Source: CANHCC01 sp040381555 | Lineage (GTDB): Bacteria; Bacteroidota; Bacteroidia; J057; RFSG01 | DNA length: 28,890 nucleotides | Direction: 5' to 3' | NCBI GenBank assembly: GCA_040381555.1 | Contig: JBEIHC010000027.1 | Span: forward strand, 1-28,890 | Shown: positions 18,566 to 25,277 of the stretch, in pieces | Layout of the letters: every line of letters begins with the position of its first letter | How positions within the stretch are numbered: position 1 is the first letter of the stretch | Translations under genes and position numbers: made by a program | The notes under the pieces: generated by a model | What the model was told of the DNA's origin: nothing | What the model saw: only the letters and a program-made list of their open reading frames with translations | Database searches by the model: none

Positions 18566-18600
18566 CCATCTGAGTCCCAAAATTTCACTCAGGATTATGG
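18566..18600 (-). promoter_or_regulatory. Leader hairpin before the glycosyltransferase operon
   Basis: In transcript sense the stretch reads CCAT, four bases, CTGAGT, an 11-base loop (GAAATTTTGGG), ACTCAG, ATGG. That gives a perfect 6-bp stem and an outer 4-bp stem separated by a four-base bulge. It begins a few bases after the inferred transcription start and ends 26 bases before the TTG start. It lacks a U-run, so it is not an intrinsic terminator. Given the UpxY-like gene just upstream, a recognition or pause hairpin for that antiterminator is a reasonable hypothesis, not a demonstrated role. Confidence 0.4.
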
Positions 18601-18611
18601 ATTCTTTGAGA

Positions 18612-18619
18612 CAAAAATA
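18612..18619 (-). promoter_or_regulatory. Candidate Bacteroidota -7 promoter box TATTTTTG
   Basis: TATTTTTG matches the Bacteroidota -7 consensus TAnnTTTG exactly and lies about 70 bases upstream of the first glycosyltransferase start. No clear TTG -33 element is present at the usual 19-21 base spacing, and the region is T-rich, so a chance match is possible. Confidence 0.4.
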
Positions 18620-18620
18620 C

Positions 18621-18645
18621 AAAAAATTAAGGTTAAAAAGCCTTA
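18621..18645 (-). terminator. Weak terminator-like hairpin after the antiterminator gene
   Basis: In transcript sense TAAGG, an 8-base loop, CCTTA, then A and six T. The stem is only 5 bp with two G-C pairs, so efficiency should be low. It lies 138 bases after the NusG-like stop and abuts the promoter candidate, where it would separate the export group from the glycosyltransferase operon. Confidence 0.3.
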
Positions 18646-18782
18646 TTTATCCACTTAATCAAATTATTTATCTTTTAAAATTGACGATAAATTAAAATAT
18701 TCAGAATCACGAATTAGTAAGGTGAATAGGGGAATCCGTAATAGTGTAGATATAATTTCGAAAAACATTGAAAATGAATCAC

Positions 18783-19284
18783 TCAGGTTGTTTCACTATA
18801 TTCCATGAGCATTCCGGCAGGAATTTCGAGACAGATGCTTTTCCCTAGCTGATCAAGCATAACCATCAATTTTGTTTTGCCGGCTTGTCTCAATATGGTT
18901 CCTTTGACCCCAGAGAAAGGGCCGGAGGTAATAATTACGGGAGATCCAGGGCTAAAAACTTCATTGGAGACTTGAAGATATTCAGGAAACGAAAGAGAGA
19001 TTCTGATATTATCCACATCTTGTTGACTCAAAAAGGCAGGCACACCTTGAAACTTTAGTTGATACAAGATACCTGGTATCTTGAGATATTTCTCAATGTT
19101 ATGAGCTTCAGAGAAAATAAATATATAACTTTTGAAAAGAGGTTCTTCTACCCATTTTTTGCGATCACTCCATTGTTTACGGAGCTTTAGTAAGGGAAGG
19201 AAAACCTCCGCTCCTTGTTTTTCAAGGTACTCTTTGATTTTTTTTTTCCTTACGCGAGAATGTGTAGAATATATACCAATGCAT
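18783..19284 (-). pseudogene. UpxY-like NusG-family transcription antiterminator, frameshifted at an A10 run
   Basis: A specialised NusG paralogue of the kind that rides with RNA polymerase and lets it traverse capsule operons (UpxY in Bacteroides, RfaH in enterobacteria). It begins MHWYIFYTFSRKEKK, the NusG N-terminal strand. As written, ten A at 19238-19247 shift the frame and a stop follows after 20 codons. With nine A the frame continues IKEYLEKQGAEVFLPLLKL, RKQWSDRKKWVEEPLFKSYI and on to the KOW domain near residue 120 (SPGSPVIITSGPFSGVKGTI), giving 166 residues, the usual length. It lies 17 bases after wzc and just upstream of the long operon, the normal place for such a regulator. The rest of the gene shows no decay. 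A KOW-only fragment of about 94 residues could be made from an internal TTG. Confidence 0.88.
19238..19247 (-). repeat. A10 homopolymer causing the antiterminator frameshift
   Basis: Ten A on the coding strand in the context GG-A10-TC. Nine A read Glu-Lys-Lys-Ile and keep the frame; ten read Glu-Lys-Lys-Asn and reach TGA five codons later. The local context G-A10-T and the encoded Glu-Lys-Lys-Ile are the same as in the frameshifted asnB at 3304-3313. Confidence 0.95.
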
Positions 19285-19301
19285 TATTCTGAAATATCGA
19301 A

Positions 19302-21752
19302 TTATACCTTTAGGTACTTTTTGACTAGCTTACGCCACTTTGGAATGTTTTTTTCTTCTTGAGTATAATAACCCTGTCCGTAGTAGCCTCCATAATATCC
19401 CCCATAATAACCCCCATAGTATCGGCCATACCCATAACCATAGCCTCCACCATACCCATAACCATATCCATACCCATATCCTGACCGTGCCTGTCGATAG
19501 GAATTGAGTACAATATACAAATGGGATAAATTGTGTTCAGCTACAAATCGATCTGCTGTTTTTATGAAGTTTCTTCGAGAGTACCTAGAGCGCACAACAT
19601 ATAACGAAGCGTGGCTATTCTTAATTAGAGAAATGGCATCCGAAACCAGTCCTATTGGAGGAGTATCAATAATAACATAATCGTATCGTTCCTTTAATTT
19701 TTCCAACAATTCCTTCATTTTATCAGAATTAATCAATTCGGATGGATTTGGAGGAATTGGTCCTGAAAGGATGATATCTAGATTTTTATATTCGGTAGGT
19801 TGAATTACTTCATCTAGTTCATTGATATGAGAAAGATAGGTGCTCATACCAAATTGATTGTTGAGGTGAAATGATTTTCCTAGCTTAGGTTTTCTCAAAT
19901 CCATTTCAAGAATAATGACGCGTTTATTCAATAAAGCGATTACCCCAGCCAGATTGATACTCGTAAATGATTTTCCTTCACCTGAGATGGTAGAAGTGAT
20001 ACTAATAATTTTGGTGGCATGATCCTGAACGATAAATTGTAGGTTAGTTCGGATCGATCGGATGGATTCAGACAAGGCTGACTTTGGATTGTCAACAGCT
20101 TGCATGATGGCAAAATCTTGTTTTGATTTGATGGGCGATTCTTTGATAATACCAATAAGAGGCAGTTGGGTATTTTTTTCTATATCTTCAGGTTCAACTA
20201 CGGTGTTATTCGTAAGATCTAAGAGTACAACTATTACGAGCGATAAAATAAGTGCATAAATAAGTGCTGTTGTATAAGTTTGGCGAGGGGACTCCGAAAT
20301 CGAAATACTGGGTACAAAAGCATAATCCAAAATACTAGCAGAGGAGACTTGTGAAGCATTGGTAATAGATGTTTCCAGCCTTTTTTCCTTCAGCATCGTT
20401 AATACTTTCAGGTTCATTTCATACTCTCTCTTAATGTTTATGAGCATTCGTTGATTAGTAGGAATATTTTCAAGTACACGACGGTAACTAACAACATCAG
20501 ATCGCAGTCCAGAAATTTTATGAAGGGCAGTTTGCCTTTGGTTGTTGATACTTAGGAGTATTTCATTTTTGAGTTCTGCAATTTGTCTTTCAATTTCTTT
20601 AAATATTGGATTGCCAGGATTATACTTTTGACGAAGCGTTAAATTCTCCATTGATAGCTTGTTGAGCAGGTCAATTCTGGAGTTTAAAAAGGGATTCGAC
20701 CCTTGGCTATTATCCACTAAAGTAATGGAGAAGACTTTCCTTCCAGGTTCTTTGAGTTGTTGGATGAGTGTATCGATTCCATTTAATTCTAATTGTAACA
20801 AGGCAATACTAGCCTCCCTGTCTGTCAGTTTATCGATTCCAAGTTTTTCTCTTACTTCAATACTGGGAACACCAAGATTTTTTTCCAGTTTTTCCAATTC
20901 ATTTTCCGAATCAAGTACTTTCTGGTTAATTTCTTCCGTTAGTTGCTCAATAAAAGCGAGCGATTGAATGGCGGATTGCTGTCTTTTAATTACATCTTTT
21001 TCAATGTAAACTTCACAGAGAGTATTGACTAAATCAGCGGCAAAACGGGGTACTTTATCTTTATAAACGATGCTGATTAAGTTTTGATTTTTTCCTGATT
21101 CACCTACGGATAAGCCTGAGTATACCCGCTGAGACACCATTTCGAGGTTATTGAATTTGAATGAATATTTAGCACCTTGCATAGGAGCTAATTGACTTAT
21201 CCGAAATCGATAGCCTTCATATTGGATAGGCAAACCAAAAAAGCCTTGTACAGTAGGCGTTTTGGAATCACTTACTCTGTTTAAAGTATAGGAATTTCCG
21301 TTTCCGGGATTGAGTGAGAAAAGTTGTTCATATGGAATGATGAGAGAATCTAAAGGTTCTACGAGAAAAGGGGATTCAAGATATAACTCAACTTTTTTTA
21401 CGCGTCCTTCCCTAAAGTAACTCAGTTTGACAGGTAAACGAGTAAATACCGTATCTAAAAGATTTCTGCTTCTCAGGGTAACCAGTTCTGAATTAATATT
21501 AAAGGAAGAGGTTCTTCGTTTTGCAGCATCTCCCATTCCCGGAATTCCGATATCTTGACTCTCAACGGTGAATTTAATCGAAGCACTGGTTTGGTACAAA
21601 GGCTCTGAATATCGAACCTTCCAGAAGGCATATCCAAGAAAAATGGATAAAAAAAGTGTATATATGTACCACTTACGGATACTTAAACCCAGGTATTTAA
21701 AGAAGATCTTTAAAAACGGGAGGCCTTCGTCTTTTTGGTCAGTTGGCTTCAT
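19302..21752 (-). CDS. wzc: Wzc-like tyrosine-protein kinase / polysaccharide co-polymerase
   Basis: An 816-residue inner-membrane BY-kinase that would link glycan synthesis to the Wza-like channel. One membrane segment lies near residues 15-35 and a second near 490-510, flanking a periplasmic Wzz domain with long coiled-coil helices (for example NSENELEKLEK-like heptads around 280-300). The cytoplasmic kinase has Walker A ISGEGKSFTS near 590, Walker A' LEMDLRKP near 617 and Walker B VIIDTPPIG near 696. The C-terminus is an unusually regular Tyr-Gly tail with 18 tyrosines in about 40 residues, the expected autophosphorylation cluster, followed by a basic end (WRKLVKKYLKV). The start overlaps the wza stop as ATGA. 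Confidence 0.93.
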   Translation of the reverse strand: MKPTDQKDEGLPFLKIFFKYLGLSIRKWYIYTLFLSIFLGYAFWKVRYSEPLYQTSASIKFTVESQDIGIPGMGDAAKRRTSSFNINSELVTLRSRNLLDTVFTRLPVKLSYFREGRVKKVELYLESPFLVEPLDSLIIPYEQLFSLNPGNGNSYTLNRVSDSKTPTVQGFFGLPIQYEGYRFRISQLAPMQGAKYSFKFNNLEMVSQRVYSGLSVGESGKNQNLISIVYKDKVPRFAADLVNTLCEVYIEKDVIKRQQSAIQSLAFIEQLTEEINQKVLDSENELEKLEKNLGVPSIEVREKLGIDKLTDREASIALLQLELNGIDTLIQQLKEPGRKVFSITLVDNSQGSNPFLNSRIDLLNKLSMENLTLRQKYNPGNPIFKEIERQIAELKNEILLSINNQRQTALHKISGLRSDVVSYRRVLENIPTNQRMLINIKREYEMNLKVLTMLKEKRLETSITNASQVSSASILDYAFVPSISISESPRQTYTTALIYALILSLVIVVLLDLTNNTVVEPEDIEKNTQLPLIGIIKESPIKSKQDFAIMQAVDNPKSALSESIRSIRTNLQFIVQDHATKIISITSTISGEGKSFTSINLAGVIALLNKRVIILEMDLRKPKLGKSFHLNNQFGMSTYLSHINELDEVIQPTEYKNLDIILSGPIPPNPSELINSDKMKELLEKLKERYDYVIIDTPPIGLVSDAISLIKNSHASLYVVRSRYSRRNFIKTADRFVAEHNLSHLYIVLNSYRQARSGYGYGYGYGYGGGYGYGYGRYYGGYYGGYYGGYYGQGYYTQEEKNIPKWRKLVKKYLKV
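19365..19481 (-). repeat. Tyr-Gly coding repeat in the Wzc tail
   Basis: About 117 bases of degenerate GGN-TAT repeats encode first a (GY)n stretch with eight tyrosines and then five tyrosine pairs, mostly spaced GGYY. Synonymous third positions vary, so this is a protein-level repeat and not a recent tandem DNA expansion. Confidence 0.9.
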
Positions 21753-22591
21753 GGATTATTATTACCTGAGGAATTGCTGAGCACATTAACGATAAGAAGA
21801 ATTGTACCGAATAGGTTAAGGAAAGCAAAGAATCCCAAGTAAGGAGCCACGGATTCACTGGCAATTTTAATTCCCTTAGGTTCGAGATAAATTAGGTCTC
21901 CATTTTGCATGATCAGATCATCTTCTTTAATCACAGCTAACTGAGAGATATCGACAATGATAATTTGTGGATCTCTGTAATCTCCTCGAATAATTTTAAT
22001 GTATTTTATCTTAGCAAAATTAGGAACTCCCCCTGCTTTTCCGAGCACTTCAATCAGGTGGGTTCTTTCTTTATCAAGGGTAACGAAATCTCCACCCGTA
22101 TTGGAACCGGATTCTCCAATAACCAATGCAAATAGATTAATTATTTCAATTTGAAACATTGGGTCTTTGAAGTAAATGCTAAAAACTTTTTCCAAGAGCC
22201 GGGCAGCTTCTTGGCGAGTTAGCCCTTGAACAAATACTTCTCCCACTATTGGAAGTCGAATATTCCCATTCGGATCAACCAAAAAACCATCTGCCAAACT
22301 TAAAGCAGCAGTAGATTCTGAAATTTCAGAGTTTAACTGAATTATTCTGATTCTATTATCTGGTTGAATTCTATGCTGATAGGGTAAGGCAGTACTATCA
22401 TAACTTGAATTATATCGATAAATCGGCGCTCCATTTGTTTTTATTTTGGAGGGAGGTTTAAGTAAAATGGGCCTATTCTTGTAACTGCAACCAACTAAAA
22501 GTAGAAGGGAGAGAACAAAGCTCAATCTAATATTTTTCCTTACAATAAAAGACGGGCAAATGAGTTTGCCCGTCGTTCTTATTTTCTTCAT
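21749..22591 (-). CDS. wza: Wza-like outer-membrane polysaccharide export lipoprotein
   Basis: A 280-residue OPX protein expected to take part in glycan passage across the outer membrane with Wzc. The hydrophobic stretch SFVLSLLLLVGC ends in a lipobox with Cys35. The Poly_export domain follows (LPYQHRIQPDNRIRI to DGFLVDPNGNIRLPIVGEV, then GLTRQEAARLLEKVF) and an SLBB-like domain (THLIEVLGKAGGVPNFAKIK). The last 40 residues hold a hydrophobic segment (FFAFLNLFGTILLIVNVLS), found in many Bacteroidota members. The ATG at 22589-22591 gives a 34-residue leader, long for a lipoprotein, and its codons 6-14 form a terminator-like hairpin. A start after the hairpin, at ATT 22544-22546 (leader I/M-VRKNIRLSF), would give a more typical signal peptide but needs a rare start codon. 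Confidence 0.88.
   Translation of the reverse strand: MKKIRTTGKLICPSFIVRKNIRLSFVLSLLLLVGCSYKNRPILLKPPSKIKTNGAPIYRYNSSYDSTALPYQHRIQPDNRIRIIQLNSEISESTAALSLADGFLVDPNGNIRLPIVGEVFVQGLTRQEAARLLEKVFSIYFKDPMFQIEIINLFALVIGESGSNTGGDFVTLDKERTHLIEVLGKAGGVPNFAKIKYIKIIRGDYRDPQIIIVDISQLAVIKEDDLIMQNGDLIYLEPKGIKIASESVAPYLGFFAFLNLFGTILLIVNVLSNSSGNNNP
22544..22574 (-). terminator. Strong intrinsic-terminator-like hairpin between ompA-like gene and wza
   Basis: In transcript sense GACGGGCAAA, loop CTCA, TTTGCCCGTC: a perfect 10-bp stem with seven G-C pairs or more at its base half and a four-base loop, followed by TTTTATT. It begins 39 bases after the OmpA-family stop and lies inside the annotated first codons of wza. 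Stem, loop and U-rich tail match a rho-independent terminator on this strand. Confidence 0.7.
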
Positions 22592-22612
22592 TATGGTCAG
22601 AATTTAGACCTG

Positions 22613-23884
22613 TCAAAAAATCAATTTAAACTCTACACGACGGGCAATATAGAAACTATTCTCGTCATTCACATTGGAAGGAGCTTCTTCTTCCCCTTCA
22701 TGCTTAATAATCATTCGATCTGCCGGAACATTGAAATAATAGCGCATCGCTTGATACACGGCATTCGCACGATTTTTACCCAATGTTATGTTGTACTGAT
22801 CAGTATGTCTAGGATCCGTGTGCCCAATGATCTCAACTTTAACTGTTGGGAAGGCTTTGAGCAATCTGGATAGATTGTATAGATTCTCGTAGTAGCGTTG
22901 TTTGATAATGTATTTATCCAAATCAAAATAAACGAAATCAATCGGCCATGCAGCTTTGAATTGATTGATTTGTTCTTCCAGATTAGCTACTCGCGGTTCT
23001 AGGTTATCTAAGCGACTGTTGATATAAATGTCATTATTATTTAAAATATTCAGCGCTTGATAAATAGAGTCTAAATCAGGAAGGATGCTATCAATTCTTT
23101 CCGCCAATTTTAAATCTTCTGCATATAAGGAGTCAATCATTCGATCTACACGCAATTCCCTAGGCATCCACTCGATGTGTTCTGTTTCCCGATGTACTCT
23201 TTTTCCAAATTTAATGGACAGCCCCACGGTAAACATAAAGTACATATCACTTTTGATACGGTTGTTATACCATGTTGTTCTATTTTGTCTAGATTTATTT
23301 GGGTCAGAGAAGGTGTTGGCAACATGACCATCAATTGAATCTGTACGGCTGTAGATTAATTCCGTGCAAACATTTAAATCTAATCTTTGTGTTAGATAGA
23401 GTTTCAGACCAAAACCAAACGGATAGTTAAGAGCCCATCTTTTGACTGGTGAATATCCTGTTTGCGCTCTAATATCTTTTTCCGCAACATTTCGAACATG
23501 AAAACGCATAGCAGCAAGACCAATAGTAAAGTAGGGTTGAACTCTGTGTGTAAGGTGAAATACATCAAATAGGCTCGCGAAATTTACATGTGCACGCATT
23601 CCGAACTGCCAATAATCTGTTTTAAAGGTACGATTGATCTTGTCTTTATCCGAACTTCTTAACCCACCAGCAAACCCGTTGAAATTGAAAGTGATGATAT
23701 TGGACATAGAATACCGAACATTCAGTCCAGCCAAGTAACTGGCGCGGCTTCGAACATCCACAAAGCCTTGAGATACTCCTAATGCCGGCTCCAAAACAAG
23801 CCTTTTATAAGGTACCTGACCCAATGCGGTGAGCGGCAAAAGGCTTAATATGAACAGGATTAGGAAAAGTCTTTTTAAAGTCAT
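22613..23884 (-). CDS. OmpA-family outer-membrane protein with N-terminal beta-barrel
   Basis: A 423-residue protein. The ATG at 23882-23884 gives a clear signal peptide (TLKRLFLILFILSLLPLTAL, cleavage near GQ-VPY); a longer frame to 23938 would put 18 polar residues before it and is rejected. Residues about 25-215 alternate as beta-strands of an outer-membrane barrel (ending FMFTVGLSIKFGKRV). A linker near 240-310 has heptad-like leucines and isoleucines (LDNLEPRVANLEEQINQFK). The C-terminal OmpA peptidoglycan-binding domain has VYFDLDKYIIK, VEIIGHTDPR and LGKNRANAVYQAM. It would tie the outer membrane to the cell wall. It leads the locus but a terminator-like hairpin separates it from wza, so it may be transcribed mainly alone. 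Confidence 0.87.
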   Translation of the reverse strand: MTLKRLFLILFILSLLPLTALGQVPYKRLVLEPALGVSQGFVDVRSRASYLAGLNVRYSMSNIITFNFNGFAGGLRSSDKDKINRTFKTDYWQFGMRAHVNFASLFDVFHLTHRVQPYFTIGLAAMRFHVRNVAEKDIRAQTGYSPVKRWALNYPFGFGLKLYLTQRLDLNVCTELIYSRTDSIDGHVANTFSDPNKSRQNRTTWYNNRIKSDMYFMFTVGLSIKFGKRVHRETEHIEWMPRELRVDRMIDSLYAEDLKLAERIDSILPDLDSIYQALNILNNNDIYINSRLDNLEPRVANLEEQINQFKAAWPIDFVYFDLDKYIIKQRYYENLYNLSRLLKAFPTVKVEIIGHTDPRHTDQYNITLGKNRANAVYQAMRYYFNVPADRMIIKHEGEEEAPSNVNDENSFYIARRVEFKLIF

Positions 23885-24227
23885 TAGTTCCTTGTTTTGG
23901 TATGTTTCGATAGGAAGTTCTCTATTTGTAAAGGACAAAATAAACTATTATTTCTTGTAAAGTCACTTTTTTTTGAAAAAAAAATGAAAAAAATCTGTTC
24001 GTTGATGTTCACAACTATGTTGATTATCATGGCGAAATGGTACTCAAATTAATTAAAAATACTTTCAAATGATTTTCATTGCCTATTGGTGCCAACTATT
24101 TAATGAGAGATGATTTTTCATGATTTTATTTAACTAATTAAATATCAATCTATTAAAAGTTTTATGGATTAATGAGTGCTTGATTTGGGTAATTTTACGA
24201 TTGATAAAAAAAAAAGCAGAATCAAAA
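23885..24227. other. Divergent intergenic region
   Basis: This 343-base AT-rich stretch separates the two divergent gene groups and must hold both promoters. It contains a T8-G-A9 palindrome (23967-23984), a further A7 run (23987-23993), and an A10 run (24206-24215) just before the LuxE-like gene. TTGATTTG at 24180-24187 is one mismatch from TAnnTTTG on the plus strand and could serve the LuxE-like gene. No coding region is recognised. Confidence 0.6.
23936..23942 (-). promoter_or_regulatory. Candidate promoter box TATTTTG for the OmpA-family gene
   Basis: TATTTTG is one base shorter than the Bacteroidota -7 consensus TAnnTTTG and would place the transcript start near 23930, about 45 bases before the ATG at 23884. 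No convincing -33 element is seen. Confidence 0.28.
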
Positions 24228-25208
24228 ATGTCAGGGCAGGTTTTTCTCAAGTTATTCGATCCATTTAGTCAAAAAGATTTCTATGAAAAAGCTGCCGTTT
24301 TATATGAATACCAGGTCAATTGTAGTGCAATTCTTAAAAATTTTGCAAAAACTGCTCACCTTCAAAGCGCACCCTATTCATTTTTTCCTGCTGATTTTTT
24401 CTCTGGTGAATCTGTTTATTTGGGTGATGAAAAGCCAGAGCTACTCTTTAGCAGCAGTGGCACTAGTGGAATCGTCACTGCGCGACATGAGGTTGCTCAG
24501 GCTGACATTTATGATTACTCACACCTAACTGGATTTCAGGAGTTTTTCCCGGGCTTGAAAGAGCAAAAACCGGCAATTCTGGCATTATTGCCCTCCTATT
24601 TAGAAAGGGGTAATTCATCCCTTGTGTATATGGTTAGGCGATGGATGGAAGAATTTGGACATCCAATGAGCGGATTTTATCTAGATAACTTTTCTCAATT
24701 GAAGGCGCAACTGAATCAGGTCATACAAAATGAAGTACCATTATTATTGATTGGCGTAACTTATGCTTTGCTTGATTTTTTTGATCAATATCCAATGAAA
24801 CTTCCTCCCAAGTCGGTTTTGATTGAGACAGGAGGCATGAAAGGAAGGAAAAAAGAAATAATCCGATTAGAAGTACATGAACTTTTGATGAAATCCACAG
24901 GCCTTCCCACTATTTGCTCGGAATATGGGATGACTGAGTTATTAAGTCAGGCCTACAGTATTGGGAAAGGGCGTTTTCATACTCCTTATTGGATGCGGGT
25001 TGAAATTCGCGATTTGAATGATGTGAATCTTCCAGTGCCAGAGGGAAAATCAGGAAGAATCTGTGTGGTAGATTTGGCCAATAAATGGTCTTGTGCATTC
25101 ATAGCCACAGGGGACATTGGGAGATCTTATGCTGACGGAAGTTTTGAGGTTTTGGGAAGAGCCGATACAGCTGGGAGCAGAGGATGTAGCTTATTATATA
25201 ATACTTGA
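24228..25208 (+). CDS. LuxE-like acyl-protein synthetase
   Basis: A 326-residue member of the LuxE / acyl-protein synthetase group, relatives of the AMP-forming adenylate enzymes. LLFSSSGTSG near residue 80 is the phosphate-binding loop; ICSEYGMTELLSQAY matches the aromatic-Gly-x-Thr-Glu motif; FIATGDIGRSY and FEVLGRADTAGSRGC are the later nucleotide-contacting motifs, and the protein ends soon after, as LuxE does. In luminous bacteria LuxE activates fatty acids; Bacteroidota homologues have no lux genes near them and their acyl substrate is unknown. The ATG at 24228 is chosen; an in-frame TTG at 24180 would translate the A10 run as three lysines. Confidence 0.85.
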   Translation: MSGQVFLKLFDPFSQKDFYEKAAVLYEYQVNCSAILKNFAKTAHLQSAPYSFFPADFFSGESVYLGDEKPELLFSSSGTSGIVTARHEVAQADIYDYSHLTGFQEFFPGLKEQKPAILALLPSYLERGNSSLVYMVRRWMEEFGHPMSGFYLDNFSQLKAQLNQVIQNEVPLLLIGVTYALLDFFDQYPMKLPPKSVLIETGGMKGRKKEIIRLEVHELLMKSTGLPTICSEYGMTELLSQAYSIGKGRFHTPYWMRVEIRDLNDVNLPVPEGKSGRICVVDLANKWSCAFIATGDIGRSYADGSFEVLGRADTAGSRGCSLLYNT

Positions 25209-25265
25209 GGAGATGTTTCCACAAATGTAAAGAAATGGAATAGGGATAAATTTGAAGGATTGTCC

Positions 25266-25273
25266 TAATTTTG
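25266..25273 (+). promoter_or_regulatory. Candidate -7 promoter box TAATTTTG
   Basis: TAATTTTG matches TAnnTTTG exactly, five bases before the GTG start at 25278. Transcription would start at or next to the start codon, implying a leaderless message. No TTG lies at the expected -33 spacing, so a chance match is possible. Confidence 0.3.
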
Positions 25274-25277
25274 ACAG

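Noticed and set aside
18783..19067. A separate 94-residue KOW-domain protein
   Set aside because: The upstream frame matches the missing NusG N-terminal domain once one A is removed, so this is the C-terminal part of one broken gene.
19365..19481. Tandem DNA repeat or CRISPR-like array
   Set aside because: It is an in-frame Tyr-Gly protein repeat at the end of wzc with degenerate codons and no spacer structure.
23967..23984. T8-G-A9 palindrome as an intrinsic terminator
   Set aside because: The stem is purely A-T with a one-base loop and would not form a stable hairpin; it lies between divergent promoters, where A-tracts are common.
24206..24215. A third A10 run, just before the LuxE-like gene, as another frameshift switch
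   Set aside because: It lies upstream of the preferred ATG at 24228 and no conserved coding sequence spans it; the gene is intact either way. It does show that A10 runs occur here without breaking a gene.
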